Shown here: piece by piece, positions 36,552 to 37,133 of the stretch
How positions within the stretch are numbered: position 1 is the first letter of the stretch
How the letters are laid out: every line of letters begins with the position of its first letter
Assembly (NCBI GenBank): GCA_005776585.1
Contig: SXOX01000155.1
Location: 1 to 37,133 of the forward strand
Reading direction: 5' to 3'
DNA: 37,133 bases
Source: Pseudomonadota bacterium
Lineage (GTDB): Bacteria; Myxococcota_A; UBA9042; GCA-2863065
Position numbers and translations under genes: made by a program
Notes under the pieces: model-generated
Told to the model about the DNA's origin: nothing
Databases searched by the model: none
What the model saw: the letters and a program-made list of their open reading frames with translations, nothing else

Positions 36552-36752
36552 AGCGGATTTCCCCTTTTGCTCTTTAGCACTACTTACCCCCTTCGAGTCC
36601 CTCGACCAGCCACCGTGGCGCTGGTCGAGGGAGTCGCCCTCCACTACTCGGGGGCGCGGTCTTTCCGCGTTCACTCGTCCTTAAAGTCCCACGCCCCGCG
36701 TCCTCGAAATGGTCGTTCCTTCGGCCAGAGGACGCGGGTCTCCTCCTCTCTC
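36552..36752 (+). ncRNA. Candidate structured small RNA or leader RNA downstream of the sigma-54 promoter
   Basis: Stem-loops seen directly. SL1: TCCCTCGACCAGC (36598-36610) with GCTGGTCGAGGGA (36620-36632), 13 perfect pairs, 9-nt loop; it is extended at its base by CCCC-bulge-CGAG (36588-36597) with CTCGGGGG (36647-36654). SL2: CGCGG-5-CCGCG (36655-36669). SL3: CCCGCGTCCTC (36695-36705) with GAGGACGCGGG (36728-36738), 11 perfect pairs, containing a second helix TGGTCG/CGGCCA (36710-36727) on a TTCCTT loop. SL3 is followed by a C/T-rich tract. No long open frame with a ribosome site covers it. It may be a free small RNA or a regulatory leader of glyQ; the 3' end is a guess. Confidence 0.55.
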
Positions 36753-36808
36753 AACTCGGGCCGAGGCCCTTGCCCGCGCCACCTTCGCTCTGCTAGCGTC
36801 CGCCGCCC

Positions 36809-37133
36809 ATGAAGTTCCAGGACATCATCCTCACTTTGCAGCGCTACTGGGCCGAGCGTGGCTGCGCCGTCGTGCAGCCGTGGGACGTCGAGAAGGGCGC
36901 GGGCACGTTCAACGCCGCCACCTACCTACGCTCGCTCGGGCCCGAGCCCTGGAGCGTCGCGTACGTCGAGCCTTCGCGCCGCCCAACGGACGGTCGCTAC
37001 GGCGAGAACCCCAACCGCCTCGAGCGGCACCACCAGTTCCAGGTGCTGCTCAAGCCGTCGCCGAAGGACATCCAGGAGATGTACCTCGGCTCCTTGCGCG
37101 CGCTCGGCATCGACCCGTTCGAGCACGACATCC
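36809..37133 (+). CDS. glyQ: Glycyl-tRNA synthetase alpha subunit (partial, 3' end outside window)
   Basis: The frame from ATG 36809 runs open to the end of the window (108 codons). It begins [19 protein letters not shown] and contains [55 protein letters not shown] and [14 protein letters not shown], all hallmarks of the bacterial two-subunit (alpha2beta2) glycyl-tRNA synthetase alpha chain. It charges tRNA-Gly together with GlyS, whose gene would be expected next. The start is fixed by conservation of the N-terminus; no strong Shine-Dalgarno is visible. The long structured upstream region is unusual for this gene. Confidence 0.97.
   Translation, partial: MKFQDIILTLQRYWAERGCAVVQPWDVEKGAGTFNAATYLRSLGPEPWSVAYVEPSRRPTDGRYGENPNRLERHHQFQVLLKPSPKDIQEMYLGSLRALGIDPFEHDI

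Larger units (their letters stand above)
36317..36808. other. 492-bp intergenic region between the MepA-like gene and glyQ
   Basis: No convincing coding frame. From left to right: the AT-rich upstream region of the MepA-like gene (36317-36445); TGTCGCGACA palindrome (36434-36443); sigma-54 promoter (36525-36541); inverted repeat GTAGTGC/GCACTAC (36545-36551 and 36577-36583); SL1, SL2 and SL3 (36588-36738); the small palindrome CTCGGGCCGAG (36755-36765); and the glyQ ATG at 36809. It is by far the longest gene-free stretch of the window. Confidence 0.7.

Noticed and set aside
36587..36616. tRNA-like 3' end (TTCGAGTCC followed by ACCAGCCACC)
   Set aside because: The bases on either side of the T-loop-like sequence cannot pair as a T-arm, and no D-arm, anticodon arm or acceptor stem could be built. 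The sequence is explained by stem-loop SL1.

Overview
The window is uniformly GC-rich with tightly packed genes and looks like a chromosome segment of a deltaproteobacterial/Myxococcota-type organism. Three things point there: many large secreted lipoproteins (including the cysteine signature CGPDGCGGQCGTC), an ExbB/ExbD/ExbD cassette with an AgmX/PglI-type C-terminal domain protein, and EutN/CcmL-type microcompartment vertex genes standing apart from other shell genes. I cannot name a genus. No rRNA, tRNA, CRISPR array or intact insertion sequence was found.

Layout. 1-3408: the 3' part of a membrane protein gene, then a large GT-C (PMT/ArnT-like) glycosyltransferase. 3391-5427 (minus): a stand-alone AAA+/DUF4143 ATPase and a glutathione S-transferase, separated by a 23-bp tandem repeat. 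5500-8535: two divergent envelope genes, a secreted protein of unknown function and a lipoprotein. 8578-10509: four genes coupled by 4-nt overlaps, comprising two microcompartment pentamer (BMC-P) proteins, a class II aldolase and a glyoxalase II-like metallo-hydrolase. 10519-15463 (minus): a lipoprotein that keeps all the copper-radical-oxidase ligands, a cysteine-repeat lipoprotein translationally coupled to it, and a HEAT-like periplasmic protein. 15619-17292: an AAA-ATPase-like/PD-(D/E)XK protein. 17577-20039 (minus): a polytopic phosphotransferase resembling eukaryotic GPI ethanolamine-phosphate transferases. 20128-25734: a small lipoprotein and a 1718-residue lipoprotein built of Ig-like repeats.

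25996-34117 is a run of nine closely spaced plus-strand genes. It contains a proton-channel energiser (ExbB, two ExbD, a polytopic AgmX-like protein) followed by a TerY-P type signalling set: a vWA protein, a PP2C phosphatase, a separately encoded TerY-C zinc domain, a protein kinase with DND in place of DFG, and a beta-propeller protein. On the minus strand follow a Uma2-family nuclease-like protein and a MepA-like murein endopeptidase fused to HEAT repeats. The window closes with the start of glyQ (glycyl-tRNA synthetase alpha chain).

The strongest non-coding signal is in the 492-bp intergenic region before glyQ. An exact match to the 17-nt sigma-54 promoter consensus lies at 36525-36541. 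Within the next 200 nt there are three inverted-repeat stem-loops, two of them strong (13-bp and 11-bp perfect arms). This could be a sigma-54-driven small RNA or a structured glyQ leader.

The most interesting candidates are that small RNA, the microcompartment satellite operon, the split-TerY signalling operon next to an Exb energiser, and the secreted copper radical oxidase with its cysteine-rich partner.
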